From NCBI GenBank assembly GCA_045537455.1, contig JAZSPM010000053.1, positions 1 to 12,971 of the forward strand: DNA of 12,971 nucleotides, given 5' to 3'. The notes beneath the pieces were generated by a model. The model was not told where the DNA came from. It worked only from the letters and a program-made list of their open reading frames with translations, and made no database searches. The translations under genes and the position numbers were made by a program. This document shows, in pieces, positions 1-6,786 of this stretch (its first letter is position 1; the number at the start of each line of letters is the position of its first letter). Source of the DNA: Ornithomonoglobus_A sp045537455. GTDB lineage: Bacteria; Bacillota; Clostridia; UBA1381.

Positions 1-2
1 GT

Positions 3-491
3 ATAGGGAAACTTATACTGATTGATTTTGATAAGGTGGATATAACCAATCTGCACCGTCAGCAGTATAAAGCAAATCAAATTGGAATGTGCAAAACAGA
101 AGCTTTGCAGAATAACCTAAAAGAAATAAATCCTTATCTTGAAACCAAGATACATACAATTTGCCTTGATGAAAGCAATGCAAAGGATGTGCTTGCGGAT
201 GCCGATATTATCTGTGAAGCTTTTGACAACGCAGAAGCAAAAGCAAATATTGTCAACTTTGTTTTATCTGAAATGCCGGATAAATACATTGTTGCTGCAT
301 CAGGTATGGCAGGCTTAGATAGTGCTAATTTGATAAAAACAAGAAAAGTCTCAAAACGGTTTTATCTTTGTGGTGATGAAGTAAACGATATAAAAGACGG
401 AATCGGACCTGTATCTACAAGAGTGATGCTGTGTGCTGCACATCAGGCGCACACAGTCTTAAGAATTATAGCAGAAGAATACGAAGTATAG
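3..491 (+). CDS. thiF: ThiS adenylyltransferase ThiF, C-terminal 162 residues (5' end outside window)
   Basis: The reading frame is open from the first bases of the window, so this is the 3' part of a longer gene. The GTG at 36 is internal. ThiF belongs to the E1/MoeB family. It adenylates the C-terminus of the sulfur carrier ThiS so that sulfur can be loaded for thiazole synthesis. Visible family marks are IDFDKVDITNLHRQQY (visible residues 7-22), where the Asp and the N..RQ residues serve ATP binding, then CEAFDNAEAKANIV (71-84), the segment AASGMAGLDSANLIKTRK (98-115), and YLCGDE (121-126). The glycine-rich ATP loop must lie upstream. The YLCGDE and CAAHQAH segments fit the short clostridial ThiF rather than the longer Bacillus form; this comparison is from memory. 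It is the first gene of the visible thi operon, 16 nt before thiG, and thiS is expected just upstream. MoeB is the main alternative, but the context argues against it. Confidence 0.9.
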   Translation: MGKLILIDFDKVDITNLHRQQYKANQIGMCKTEALQNNLKEINPYLETKIHTICLDESNAKDVLADADIICEAFDNAEAKANIVNFVLSEMPDKYIVAASGMAGLDSANLIKTRKVSKRFYLCGDEVNDIKDGIGPVSTRVMLCAAHQAHTVLRIIAEEYEV

Positions 492-507
492 AAAGAAGGA
501 ATTGCAA

Positions 508-1278
508 ATGAATAATGACAAACTTGTTATCGGTGGCCACGAATTTAATTCCCGTTTTATTTTAGGTTCGGGAAAATATTCTCTTAATCTAATTGAAGCT
601 GCGGTAAAGGATGCAGGTGCGGAGATTATAACCCTTGCAGTCCGCCGAGCAAACACAAAGGAACAAGAAAACATTTTAGATTTTATCCCAAAAGGTATAA
701 CACTTCTCCCAAACACAAGCGGTGCAAGAAATGCCGAAGAAGCAGTGCGAATTGCAAGACTCGCCCGTGAGCTTGGGTGTGGTAATTTTGTAAAGATAGA
801 AATTATGCGTGATTCAAAATATCTGCTCCCCGATAATACCGAAACAATCAAGGCAACAGAAATCCTTGCAAATGATGGTTTTGTCGTTATGCCATATATG
901 TATCCCGACCTAAATGTTGCTCGTGATTTGGTTAATGCAGGAGCAGCTACCATAATGCCACTTGCATCTCCTATAGGTTCTAACAAAGGCCTTGCAACAA
1001 AAGACTTTATACAGATACTTATAGATGAAATTGACCTGCCGATTATTGTTGATGCAGGTATCGGTAAACCTTCTCAGGCTTGTGAAGCTATGGAAATGGG
1101 TGCAGCAGCTATTATGGCAAACACAGCACTCGCTACCGCAGGTAATCTTCCGCTTATGGCATCCGCATTCCGTCAGGCAATCGAAGCCGGAAGAAAAGCA
1201 TATCTTTCAGGTCTTGGCAGAGTTCTTACTCGTGGTGCATCCGCATCCGATCCTCTTACCGGATTTTTGCGTGATTAA
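508..1278 (+). CDS. thiG: thiazole synthase ThiG
   Basis: ThiG is a cytoplasmic TIM-barrel enzyme that condenses 1-deoxy-D-xylulose 5-phosphate, dehydroglycine and ThiS-thiocarboxylate sulfur into the thiazole phosphate of thiamine. The 256-residue length is typical. Lys96 in FVKIEIM matches the Schiff-base lysine known from Bacillus ThiG. Other family segments are FILGSGKY (residues 17-24), the phosphate-binding part VDAGIGKPSQA, the stretch MGAAAIMANTALATAG, and the C-terminal SASDPLTGFLRD. I chose the ATG at 508 because GAAGGAA at 495-501 stands 6 nt before it; a TTG at 502 would lie directly on that site. The gene follows thiF by 16 nt and precedes thiH by 12 nt. ThiG and ThiH are known to form a complex in other bacteria, which fits this order. 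Confidence 0.97.
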   Translation: MNNDKLVIGGHEFNSRFILGSGKYSLNLIEAAVKDAGAEIITLAVRRANTKEQENILDFIPKGITLLPNTSGARNAEEAVRIARLARELGCGNFVKIEIMRDSKYLLPDNTETIKATEILANDGFVVMPYMYPDLNVARDLVNAGAATIMPLASPIGSNKGLATKDFIQILIDEIDLPIIVDAGIGKPSQACEAMEMGAAAIMANTALATAGNLPLMASAFRQAIEAGRKAYLSGLGRVLTRGASASDPLTGFLRD

Positions 1279-1290
1279 GGAGGCTTTATA

Positions 1291-2544
1291 ATGGAAAATC
1301 AATTTTTTGTGGATTCGGAGCACTTGTCACCTGAAGCGCTTGCAAAGAAGCACAGACTCGAAACAGATCCTTCCTCACGAAAAGACCACATGGAATATTT
1401 GCCCGGTATGGAGAAAATTGAATCCGATGTTTGCAAAAATGTAATGGAACAGATGAATTCTTTCGATTACTCAAAATACACTGCCAAAGATGTAAAAGCA
1501 GCATTGGAGCATGAAACCTGTACCATAGAAGATTTTAAGGCACTTTTATCTCCGGCAGCAGAACCGTTTTTGGAGCAGATGGCACAAAGAGCAAGACTTG
1601 AAACCAGTAAACATTTCGGTAACACAGTGTATCTATTTACTCCTCTTTACATAGCTAATTACTGTGAGAATTACTGCGTGTATTGCGGTTTTAATTGCTA
1701 TAACCATATTAACCGCATGAAGCTCTCTATGGAGCAGATTGAAAAAGAAATGAAGGTTATAGCAGACAGCGGTATGGAAGAAATTCTGATACTTACAGGC
1801 GAAAGCCGTGCTCAAAGCGATATAAATTATATCGGTGAAGCGTGCAAGCTTGCAAGAAAGTATTTCCGTATGGTAGGACTTGAAATATACCCCGTAAATA
1901 CCGATGAATATAAGTATCTTCACGAGTGCGGTGCTGACTATGTGACCGTATTCCAGGAAACTTATGATACAGATAAATATGAACAACTTCACCTGCTCGG
2001 TCATAAGCGTGTGTGGCCTTATCGTTTTGATGCACAGGAACGAGCACTTATGGGTGGTATGAGAGGTGTGGCGTTTTCTGCACTTTTAGGACTTTCGGAT
2101 TTCAGAAAGGATGCTTTAGCAAGTGCGCTTCATGTGTACTACCTGCAAAGAAAATATCCTCATGCGGAAATGTCACTATCCTGTCCAAGACTCAGGCCGA
2201 TTATCAATAACGATAAAATCAATCCGTTAGATGTTCATGAAAAACAACTTTGTCAAATAATCTGTGCATATCGTATCTTCTTACCCTTTGTCGGTATTAC
2301 AGTATCTTCCCGTGAAAGTGCAGAATTTAGAAACGGAATTGTGAAGATTGCCGCAACAAAGGTATCGGCAGGTGTTTCTACCGGAATTGGCGACCATGAA
2401 AGTAAATACAGCGGAAAAGAATCAGATGAAGTACAGGGCGATGAACAGTTTGAGATTGACGATAACAGAAGCCTTGATAAGATGTATAAAGACATTGCAG
2501 ACGAAGGCTTACAGCCGGTCTTAAATGACTATCTTTATGTATAG
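1291..2544 (+). CDS. thiH: 2-iminoacetate synthase ThiH (radical SAM)
   Basis: ThiH cleaves tyrosine with S-adenosylmethionine to give dehydroglycine (2-iminoacetate) and p-cresol. This is the oxygen-independent counterpart of the glycine oxidase ThiO. The radical-SAM cluster motif CxxxCxxC is intact at Cys125, Cys129 and Cys132 in YCENYCVYCGF. The segments LLSPAAEPFLEQMAQRA and HFGNTVYLFTPLYIANYC, the ILTGES motif, and the C-terminal QGLQPV-like GLQPVLNDYL place it in ThiH rather than HydG or tryptophan lyase. A strong AAGGAGG at 1277-1283, 7 nt before the ATG, fixes the start. At 417 residues it is about 40 longer than E. coli ThiH, and the extra length is all before residue 58. It lies 12 nt after thiG and 12 nt before thiE. 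The oxygen-sensitive chemistry suggests an anaerobe. Confidence 0.97.
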   Translation: MENQFFVDSEHLSPEALAKKHRLETDPSSRKDHMEYLPGMEKIESDVCKNVMEQMNSFDYSKYTAKDVKAALEHETCTIEDFKALLSPAAEPFLEQMAQRARLETSKHFGNTVYLFTPLYIANYCENYCVYCGFNCYNHINRMKLSMEQIEKEMKVIADSGMEEILILTGESRAQSDINYIGEACKLARKYFRMVGLEIYPVNTDEYKYLHECGADYVTVFQETYDTDKYEQLHLLGHKRVWPYRFDAQERALMGGMRGVAFSALLGLSDFRKDALASALHVYYLQRKYPHAEMSLSCPRLRPIINNDKINPLDVHEKQLCQIICAYRIFLPFVGITVSSRESAEFRNGIVKIAATKVSAGVSTGIGDHESKYSGKESDEVQGDEQFEIDDNRSLDKMYKDIADEGLQPVLNDYLYV

Positions 2545-2556
2545 GAGAAAAAGAAG

Positions 2557-3192
2557 ATGAGAAATTTTGATACAACGCTATATTTTATAACAGACAGTAC
2601 CGGATTTAGCGAAGAAGAATTTTTAAGAAGAACCGAAGAAGCATTAAAAGGCGGGGCTAGCCTACTGCAGCTTCGTGAAAAGGATAAAACAACAAGAGAA
2701 TATATTTCACTTGCAGAAAAGGTGCATACACTTACAAAGAAATATAATGTTCCGCTTATCATTGACGACAGAGTTGATGTTGCTCTCGCTATGGGAGCAG
2801 AAGGTGTTCATCTTGGACAAGGCGATATGCCAATCAACACAGCACGAAAAATCCTCGGTGATGATTTTATTATAGGAGCAACAACAAAAACTGTTCCGCA
2901 GGCTCTTGAAGCTTATCAGCAAGGTGCAGACTATCTCGGGGTAGGAGCAATCTATCCAGCCACAACAAAGGTTAAAACCGTTCTGACATCAACCGAAACC
3001 CTTGATGCAATATGCAAAGCCGTGCCAATCCCTGTAAATGCCATAGGCGGACTCAATAAAGACAATGTACAGGTTCTTGAAGGAATTGATATTGCAGGTT
3101 TTTGCGTGGTTTCTGCAATTATGAAGGCAGACGATCCTAAAGGCGAAACCGAAATTCTGCTTAAGTTAGCAAAGGAATTGAAAAAGAAATGA
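2557..3192 (+). CDS. thiE: thiamine-phosphate synthase ThiE
   Basis: ThiE joins HMP-PP to the thiazole phosphate to form thiamine monophosphate and pyrophosphate in the cytoplasm. The 211 residues match the usual TIM-barrel length. Recognisable sites are QLREKD (residues 38-43), which binds HMP-PP, then the Mg/pyrophosphate residues Asp70-Asp71 in IIDDRVD, GVHLGQGDMP (83-92), TTK (109-111), GADYLGVGAIYPATTK (123-138) and the thiazole-phosphate loop PVNAIGGLNKDNV (159-171). TenI is a related fold, but it lacks a full HMP-PP site, so ThiE is preferred. AGGAG at 2543-2547 serves the ATG. The stop TGA overlaps the next gene's ATG in the arrangement ATGA, which points to translational coupling with the HAD phosphatase. 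Confidence 0.96.
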   Translation: MRNFDTTLYFITDSTGFSEEEFLRRTEEALKGGASLLQLREKDKTTREYISLAEKVHTLTKKYNVPLIIDDRVDVALAMGAEGVHLGQGDMPINTARKILGDDFIIGATTKTVPQALEAYQQGADYLGVGAIYPATTKVKTVLTSTETLDAICKAVPIPVNAIGGLNKDNVQVLEGIDIAGFCVVSAIMKADDPKGETEILLKLAKELKKK

Positions 3193-3845
3193 TTAAAGGA
3201 GCAATATTTGATTTAGACGGAACTATCCTCGACTCTATGTTTATATGGGATACAATCGGTGAAGATTATCTTCGCTCTCTTGGAATAGAGCCAAAGGAAA
3301 ATTTGAAAGAAACATTCAAAACCTTTACTTTAGAACAGGCTGCAGAGTATTACAGAGAGAATTATGGAGTTACGTTGTCTGTAAATGAGATTGTAGACGG
3401 TGTAAATAAAATGGTTGAACGATATTATGCCGAAACTGTAAAGATAAAACCAGACATTGAAGTGTTCTTAGAAAAACTCAAAGCTAAAGGTATAAAAATG
3501 TGCATTGCCACAGTTACAGACAAGTCTTTGGTAGAAACTGCACTTAACAGGCTCGGCATAAGGAATTACTTTTCTGAAATATTCACCTGCGCATCGGTGG
3601 GACACAGTAAAGAAGAACCTCACATATATCGAGAGGCACAAAAGTATCTTAATACCGAAAAAGGCGAAACAGTTGTATTTGAAGATGCTTTGCATGCGTT
3701 AAAAACAGCAAAGGCAGATGGCTTTGTCACTGTAGGAGTTTTTGATATTCACGAAGAAAATCAAGAGGAACTGAAAACAATAGCAGACTATTATATTGAA
3801 AACTATTCAGATTTTGAAAAGTTTTGGAGCAGTATAAACAAATAA
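3189..3845 (+). CDS. HAD-family phosphatase in the thiamine operon
   Basis: This 218-residue protein is a haloacid-dehalogenase hydrolase of the beta-phosphoglucomutase-like subgroup with a helical cap. Motif I is complete, with nucleophile Asp8 and acid/base Asp10 in FDLDGTILDS. Motif II is Thr108 in CIATVT, the motif III lysine is probably Lys141 in HSKEEPHIY, and motif IV is Glu165-Asp166 in VFEDALHA. The active site therefore looks intact for small phosphomonoester hydrolysis. The substrate cannot be read from the sequence. The ATGA overlap with thiE and the position before thiD suggest a thiamine intermediate: thiamine monophosphate to thiamine, or removal of a phosphorylated side product. 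HAD-type TMP phosphatases have been described in other bacteria and plants, as I recall. A general sugar-phosphate phosphatase riding in the operon is the main alternative. Confidence 0.88.
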   Translation: MIKGAIFDLDGTILDSMFIWDTIGEDYLRSLGIEPKENLKETFKTFTLEQAAEYYRENYGVTLSVNEIVDGVNKMVERYYAETVKIKPDIEVFLEKLKAKGIKMCIATVTDKSLVETALNRLGIRNYFSEIFTCASVGHSKEEPHIYREAQKYLNTEKGETVVFEDALHALKTAKADGFVTVGVFDIHEENQEELKTIADYYIENYSDFEKFWSSINK

Positions 3846-3920
3846 ATAAGCGGCAGATTGGGGGCACCACCTTATGTCGCTATATAAAACGATGCTGAAA
3901 AATGAAAGGAGAATGAAACT
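3846..3920 (+). promoter_or_regulatory. intergenic spacer with imperfect hairpin before thiD
   Basis: This is the only sizeable gap inside the thi operon (75 nt). Bases 3846-3855 (ATAAGCGGCA) can pair with 3875-3883 (TGTCGCTAT), leaving A3849 bulged and one G-U pair. They enclose a G-run followed by CACCACC. No run of T follows, so it is not a standard terminator. It may be an RNA-processing or stability element, a small regulatory RNA structure, or chance. The thiD ribosome binding site AGGAG lies at 3907-3911, outside the hairpin. A very weak promoter-like pair, TTGGGG (3858-3863) and TATATA (3881-3886) with a 17 bp gap, overlaps it and is not convincing. Confidence 0.3.
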
Positions 3921-4733
3921 ATGAAAATGAAAACAGCATTGACCATTGCAGGAAGTGACTGCAGTGGAGGCGCCGGTATTCAAGCAGATATTAAAACAAT
4001 GACGATGAATGGTGTTTATGCCATGAGTGCAATAACGGCGCTGACGGCACAAAACACGACCGGCGTGAGAGCAATTCAGGAATCCACTCCTGAATTTTTG
4101 AAACAACAAATTGACGCAGTATTTGAGGACATATTCCCTGATAGCGTCAAAATCGGTATGGTATCATCAAGTGAGCTTATTTGTGTAATTGCAGACAGAC
4201 TAAAATACCATAAGGCAAAAAATATTGTTGTAGATCCCGTTATGGTGGCAACAAGCGGCTCATCTCTTATGAAAACAGATGCGGTTAAGACATTGATAGA
4301 AGAGCTTTTACCGGTTGCAACACTTGTTACGCCGAATATTCCAGAAGCGGAAGTTTTATCGGAGATTTCTATTGAAAATAAAGAGGATATGCAAAAGGCA
4401 GCAAAAATTATTGGTGATGCACACGACTGTTCAGTTCTCTTAAAGGGCGGACATAACATCAATGATGCAAATGATCTTTTATATGAAAACAGAGAATATC
4501 ATTGGTTTGAGGGAAAACGGATAGATAACCCCAACACTCACGGTACAGGATGCACATTATCGAGTGCCATAGCATCAAACCTTGCAAAAGGCTTTACACT
4601 TGCGGAATCAGTAAAAAGAGCAAAGGGATATATTTCGGGTGCTCTTTCAGCAATGCTTGATTTGGGAAAAGGCTCAGGTCCAATGAAGCATAATTTTGAT
4701 TTACAGGGTGAATATGCAAAGGAGGCTGAATAA
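3921..4733 (+). CDS. thiD: hydroxymethylpyrimidine/phosphomethylpyrimidine kinase ThiD
   Basis: ThiD phosphorylates HMP to HMP-P and then HMP-PP, the pyrimidine donor for ThiE. It is a ribokinase-fold kinase of 270 residues, the usual size. The N-terminal substrate motif AGSDCSGGAGIQADIKTM is at residues 10-27. Gln44 in LTAQNT is expected to contact the pyrimidine. VVDPVMVATSG is at 103-113, TPNIPEAEVL at 137-146, and the anion-hole motif HGTGCTLSSAIA with Cys211 near 207-218. Pyridoxal kinase activity occurs in some relatives, but the operon supports the thiamine role. AGGAG at 3907-3911 serves the ATG at 3921. It is separated from the HAD gene by 75 nt, yet the gap holds no convincing terminator, so it is probably in the same transcript. 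cytX begins 1 nt after its stop. Confidence 0.96.
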   Translation: MKMKTALTIAGSDCSGGAGIQADIKTMTMNGVYAMSAITALTAQNTTGVRAIQESTPEFLKQQIDAVFEDIFPDSVKIGMVSSSELICVIADRLKYHKAKNIVVDPVMVATSGSSLMKTDAVKTLIEELLPVATLVTPNIPEAEVLSEISIENKEDMQKAAKIIGDAHDCSVLLKGGHNINDANDLLYENREYHWFEGKRIDNPNTHGTGCTLSSAIASNLAKGFTLAESVKRAKGYISGALSAMLDLGKGSGPMKHNFDLQGEYAKEAE

Positions 4734-4734
4734 G

Positions 4735-5913
4735 ATGGAAAAACGCACGTCGGTATTTGAAAACGGACTTATTTGGTTTGGTGCAGCAGTTTCTATAGCA
4801 GAAATCCTGACAGGAACATATTTTGCACCTCTCGGTTTTAATAAGGGCTTACTTGCCATAATTATAGGTCATATAATTGGTTGTGTAATGCTTTTCTTAG
4901 CCGGACTTATTGGTGGCAAGGTTTGCAAAAGCTCAATGGAAACTGCTAAAATGAGTTTCGGAAGTAAGGGCGCATTACTTTTCTCAGTGCTTAATATTAT
5001 TCAGCTTATCGGCTGGACTGCTATTATGATTTATGACGGAGCGCTTGCTGTAAACGGCATTTTTGATATTGGTAATTGGATTTGGTGTATTGTTATCGGT
5101 GCTTTAATTGTGATGTGGATTATGATTGGTATTAAAAATCTTGGCAAAGTTAACACTATTGCAATGACTGCACTGTTTGTTTTGACAATTATCCTTAGCT
5201 TTGTTATTTTTGGAAAAGGTACAATGCAAAATATTATCGGAGAAGGTATGACCTTCGGTGCTGCCGTGGAGTTATCTGTCGCAATGCCTCTTTCTTGGTT
5301 GCCACTCATTAGTGACTACACAAGAGAAGCAAAGAAACCCGTCACGGCTACCGCCGTTAGCGCAATTACATACGGCATTGTTAGTTGTTGGATGTATGTG
5401 ATTGGTATGGGTGCCGCTATATTTACAGCAGAATCCGATATTGCACAAATTATGGTAAAGGCAGGTCTCGGTATCGCAGGACTTTTGATTATTGTATTTT
5501 CAACAGTTACTACAACATTTCTTGATGCATATTCTGCAGGAGTTTCGAGTGAATCTATCACCAAAAAGGTCAATGCTAAATGGATTGCTGTTGCGGTAAC
5601 TGTTATAGGAACAGTTGGAGCGATATTCTTACCGCTTGCAGATATTACCGACTTTTTATATTTCATAGGCTCTGTATTTGCACCTATGATAGCAATTCAA
5701 ATTGCTGACTTTTTCATCCTAAAGCAAAACAAGGAATCAAGTGCATTCAATATACAGAATTTAATTATCTGGCTTGCAGGATTTATTATTTACAGGGTGC
5801 TGATGAATGTTGATATTATTGTCGGAAGCACATTGGCAGATGTTCTCTTAACTATAATAATCTGCATTTCAGTCAAATCCATCAGGACGAAACTATTACA
5901 TAGAACCAACTAA
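4735..5913 (+). CDS. cytX: putative hydroxymethylpyrimidine transporter CytX
   Basis: This 392-residue, strongly hydrophobic protein belongs to the NCS1 (cytosine/purine permease) family, with about 12 membrane spans predicted by eye. The opening FENGLIWFGAAVSIAEILTG (residues 8-27) followed by TYFAPLGFNKG is characteristic of the CytX branch found in thiamine operons. Further family segments are LNIIQLIGWTAIMIYDG (86-102) and the Pro/Trp/Asp-containing MPLSWLPLISDYTREAKKPV (184-203). CytX is assigned by genome context as an importer of HMP or a related pyrimidine; direct transport evidence is limited. The ATG at 4735 has AGGAGG at 4720-4725 inside the end of thiD. In-frame upstream codons back to 4696 would run through that site and are rejected. 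Pairing with thiD suggests salvage of external HMP. It is the last gene before the terminator. Confidence 0.9.
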   Translation: MEKRTSVFENGLIWFGAAVSIAEILTGTYFAPLGFNKGLLAIIIGHIIGCVMLFLAGLIGGKVCKSSMETAKMSFGSKGALLFSVLNIIQLIGWTAIMIYDGALAVNGIFDIGNWIWCIVIGALIVMWIMIGIKNLGKVNTIAMTALFVLTIILSFVIFGKGTMQNIIGEGMTFGAAVELSVAMPLSWLPLISDYTREAKKPVTATAVSAITYGIVSCWMYVIGMGAAIFTAESDIAQIMVKAGLGIAGLLIIVFSTVTTTFLDAYSAGVSSESITKKVNAKWIAVAVTVIGTVGAIFLPLADITDFLYFIGSVFAPMIAIQIADFFILKQNKESSAFNIQNLIIWLAGFIIYRVLMNVDIIVGSTLADVLLTIIICISVKSIRTKLLHRTN

Positions 5914-5931
5914 AAATCAAAGAATTTCATT

Positions 5932-5963
5932 AGACTGACTGAGCATACTCGGTCAGTCTTTTA
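5932..5963 (+). terminator. intrinsic terminator of the thiamine operon
   Basis: A 12-bp stem is formed by AGACTGACTGAG (5932-5943) and CTCGGTCAGTCT (5948-5959), with one G-U pair and a CATA loop. It is followed by TTTTATAATTTTT, which supplies the T-rich tail. It starts 18 nt after the cytX stop and separates the thi operon from the next unit. Confidence 0.9.
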
Positions 5964-5977
5964 TAATTTTTACAATC

Positions 5978-5997
5978 TTTAACCTTTATTTAACCTT
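5978..5997 (+). promoter_or_regulatory. tandem TTTAACCTT repeats, candidate response-regulator operator
   Basis: Two perfect copies of TTTAACCTT stand at 5978-5986 and 5989-5997, 11 bp apart, which is one helical turn. Direct repeats with this period are the usual target of OmpR/PhoB-type regulators such as PhoP of Bacillus (TTAACA repeats). They lie just upstream of a possible extended -10, TGTTATGAT (6002-6010). They would then cover the -35 region, which has no good consensus of its own, so activation is likely under that reading. A second TATAAT at 5962-5967 could instead place the repeats downstream of the start site, as a repressor site. The encoded OmpR-type regulator at 9860 is the obvious candidate binder; this is inference. 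Confidence 0.5.
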
Positions 5998-6001
5998 CGG
6001 C

Positions 6002-6010
6002 TGTTATGAT
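6002..6010 (+). promoter_or_regulatory. candidate extended -10 of the VTC operon
   Basis: TGTTATGAT matches the extended -10 form TGnTATAAT with one mismatch in the hexamer. No acceptable -35 lies 16-18 bp upstream; the tandem TTTAACCTT repeats occupy that place instead. Transcription would start near 6016-6018, giving a very short leader that begins close to the ribosome binding site at 6019-6026. The alternative -10 TATAAT at 5962-5967 also lacks a good -35. Confidence 0.4.
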
Positions 6011-6032
6011 GTGTATGTTAGGAGGTGAAGAT

Positions 6033-6785
6033 ATGGCAATAGAGGTTTTTAACAGATATGAACACAAATATATGTTAGACCGTGAAACATTTGAAAAAGT
6101 TATAAAAATATTAGATGAACATATGTATATGGATTCTCATAACAAAGACCATACACCATATACTATCTCGAATATTTATTTTGATACTCCCGATGATTAC
6201 CTGATAAGAACTTCGCTATCAAAGCCTGATTATAAGGAAAAATTAAGACTTCGTGCTTATGGCATACCAGATGGAGATTCAAAGGTGTATCTTGAAATCA
6301 AGAAAAAATTCAAGGGCGTTGTAAATAAACGCAGAACAACATTAAGACTTTCTGAAGCCTATGATTTTGTTACCACAGGCAAAGCTCCTGAGCCAAAGGA
6401 ATATATGAATACACAAGTGCTTCACGAAATTGAATACTTCTTGAAGGTGTATGACTTATATCCCAAGCTATACTTGGCTTATGACAGAATTGCATATTTT
6501 GAAAGAGATAACAAAGACCTTAGAATATCCTTTGATATGAATATCCGTTCAAGGCGATATGATTTGAGGCTCGAGAATGGAGACTTTGGAGAAAGGTTGC
6601 TTGATGGCGAATTCTATATGATGGAGATTAAAACATCCCTTGCAAAACCTTTGTGGCTTACGCATATGCTGGATGAATTAAACATAAAAAGAAGAAGCTT
6701 TTCCAAGTATGGTACAGAATATAAAAATATGATAAATCGTACCGACATATACGAAACAGAACAGAAATATAAAGAGGTGGTTTAA
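6033..6785 (+). CDS. VTC-domain protein, putative polyphosphate polymerase
   Basis: The 250-residue protein is a stand-alone VTC tunnel domain, the fold of the yeast vacuolar polyphosphate polymerase Vtc4, without an SPX domain or membrane part. The basic residues lining the tunnel in Vtc4 have likely matches: RYEHKYMLD (residues 8-16), KLRLRAYG with Arg72 and Arg74 (70-77), LEIKKKFKG (87-95), NKRRTTLRL (98-106), YDRIAY with Arg152, and FSKYG with Lys226. Glu199 in MMEIK fits the metal-binding glutamate. The expected reaction is chain growth of polyphosphate from ATP, but bacterial members of this family are little tested. TTAGGAGGTGA at 6018-6028 fixes the ATG at 6033; ATG codons near 6006 would fall in the promoter. 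The DUF4956 gene follows after 1 nt and may provide the missing membrane anchor. Confidence 0.9.
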   Translation: MAIEVFNRYEHKYMLDRETFEKVIKILDEHMYMDSHNKDHTPYTISNIYFDTPDDYLIRTSLSKPDYKEKLRLRAYGIPDGDSKVYLEIKKKFKGVVNKRRTTLRLSEAYDFVTTGKAPEPKEYMNTQVLHEIEYFLKVYDLYPKLYLAYDRIAYFERDNKDLRISFDMNIRSRRYDLRLENGDFGERLLDGEFYMMEIKTSLAKPLWLTHMLDELNIKRRSFSKYGTEYKNMINRTDIYETEQKYKEVV

Positions 6786-6786
6786 G

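Noticed and set aside
502..507. TTG start for thiG two codons before the ATG
   Set aside because: It touches the ribosome binding site GAAGGAA (495-501), leaving no spacing; the ATG at 508 has a proper 6-nt gap.
3858..3886. Internal promoter TTGGGG-17-TATATA before thiD
   Set aside because: Only three of six -35 and four of six -10 positions match, which is common by chance in AT-rich DNA.
3846..3900. HMP-PP (thiS-motif) or TPP riboswitch before thiD
   Set aside because: I see no TPP aptamer motifs (such as CTGAGA), and the HMP-PP class is embedded in a terminator with a T-run, which is missing here. It is kept only as an unassigned hairpin.
4696..4734. Longer N-terminus for cytX
   Set aside because: It would start inside thiD, with a charged leader and no ribosome binding site, while AGGAGG at 4720-4725 serves the ATG at 4735 exactly.
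5962..5967. TATAAT as the main -10 of the VTC operon
   Set aside because: The matching -35 position falls in the terminator stem with no similarity to TTGACA, and the motif is part of the terminator's T-rich tail; kept only as an alternative.
6006..6032. Longer N-terminus for the VTC protein
   Set aside because: These codons overlap the candidate -10 and the strong ribosome binding site; the family sequence begins with the ATG at 6033.
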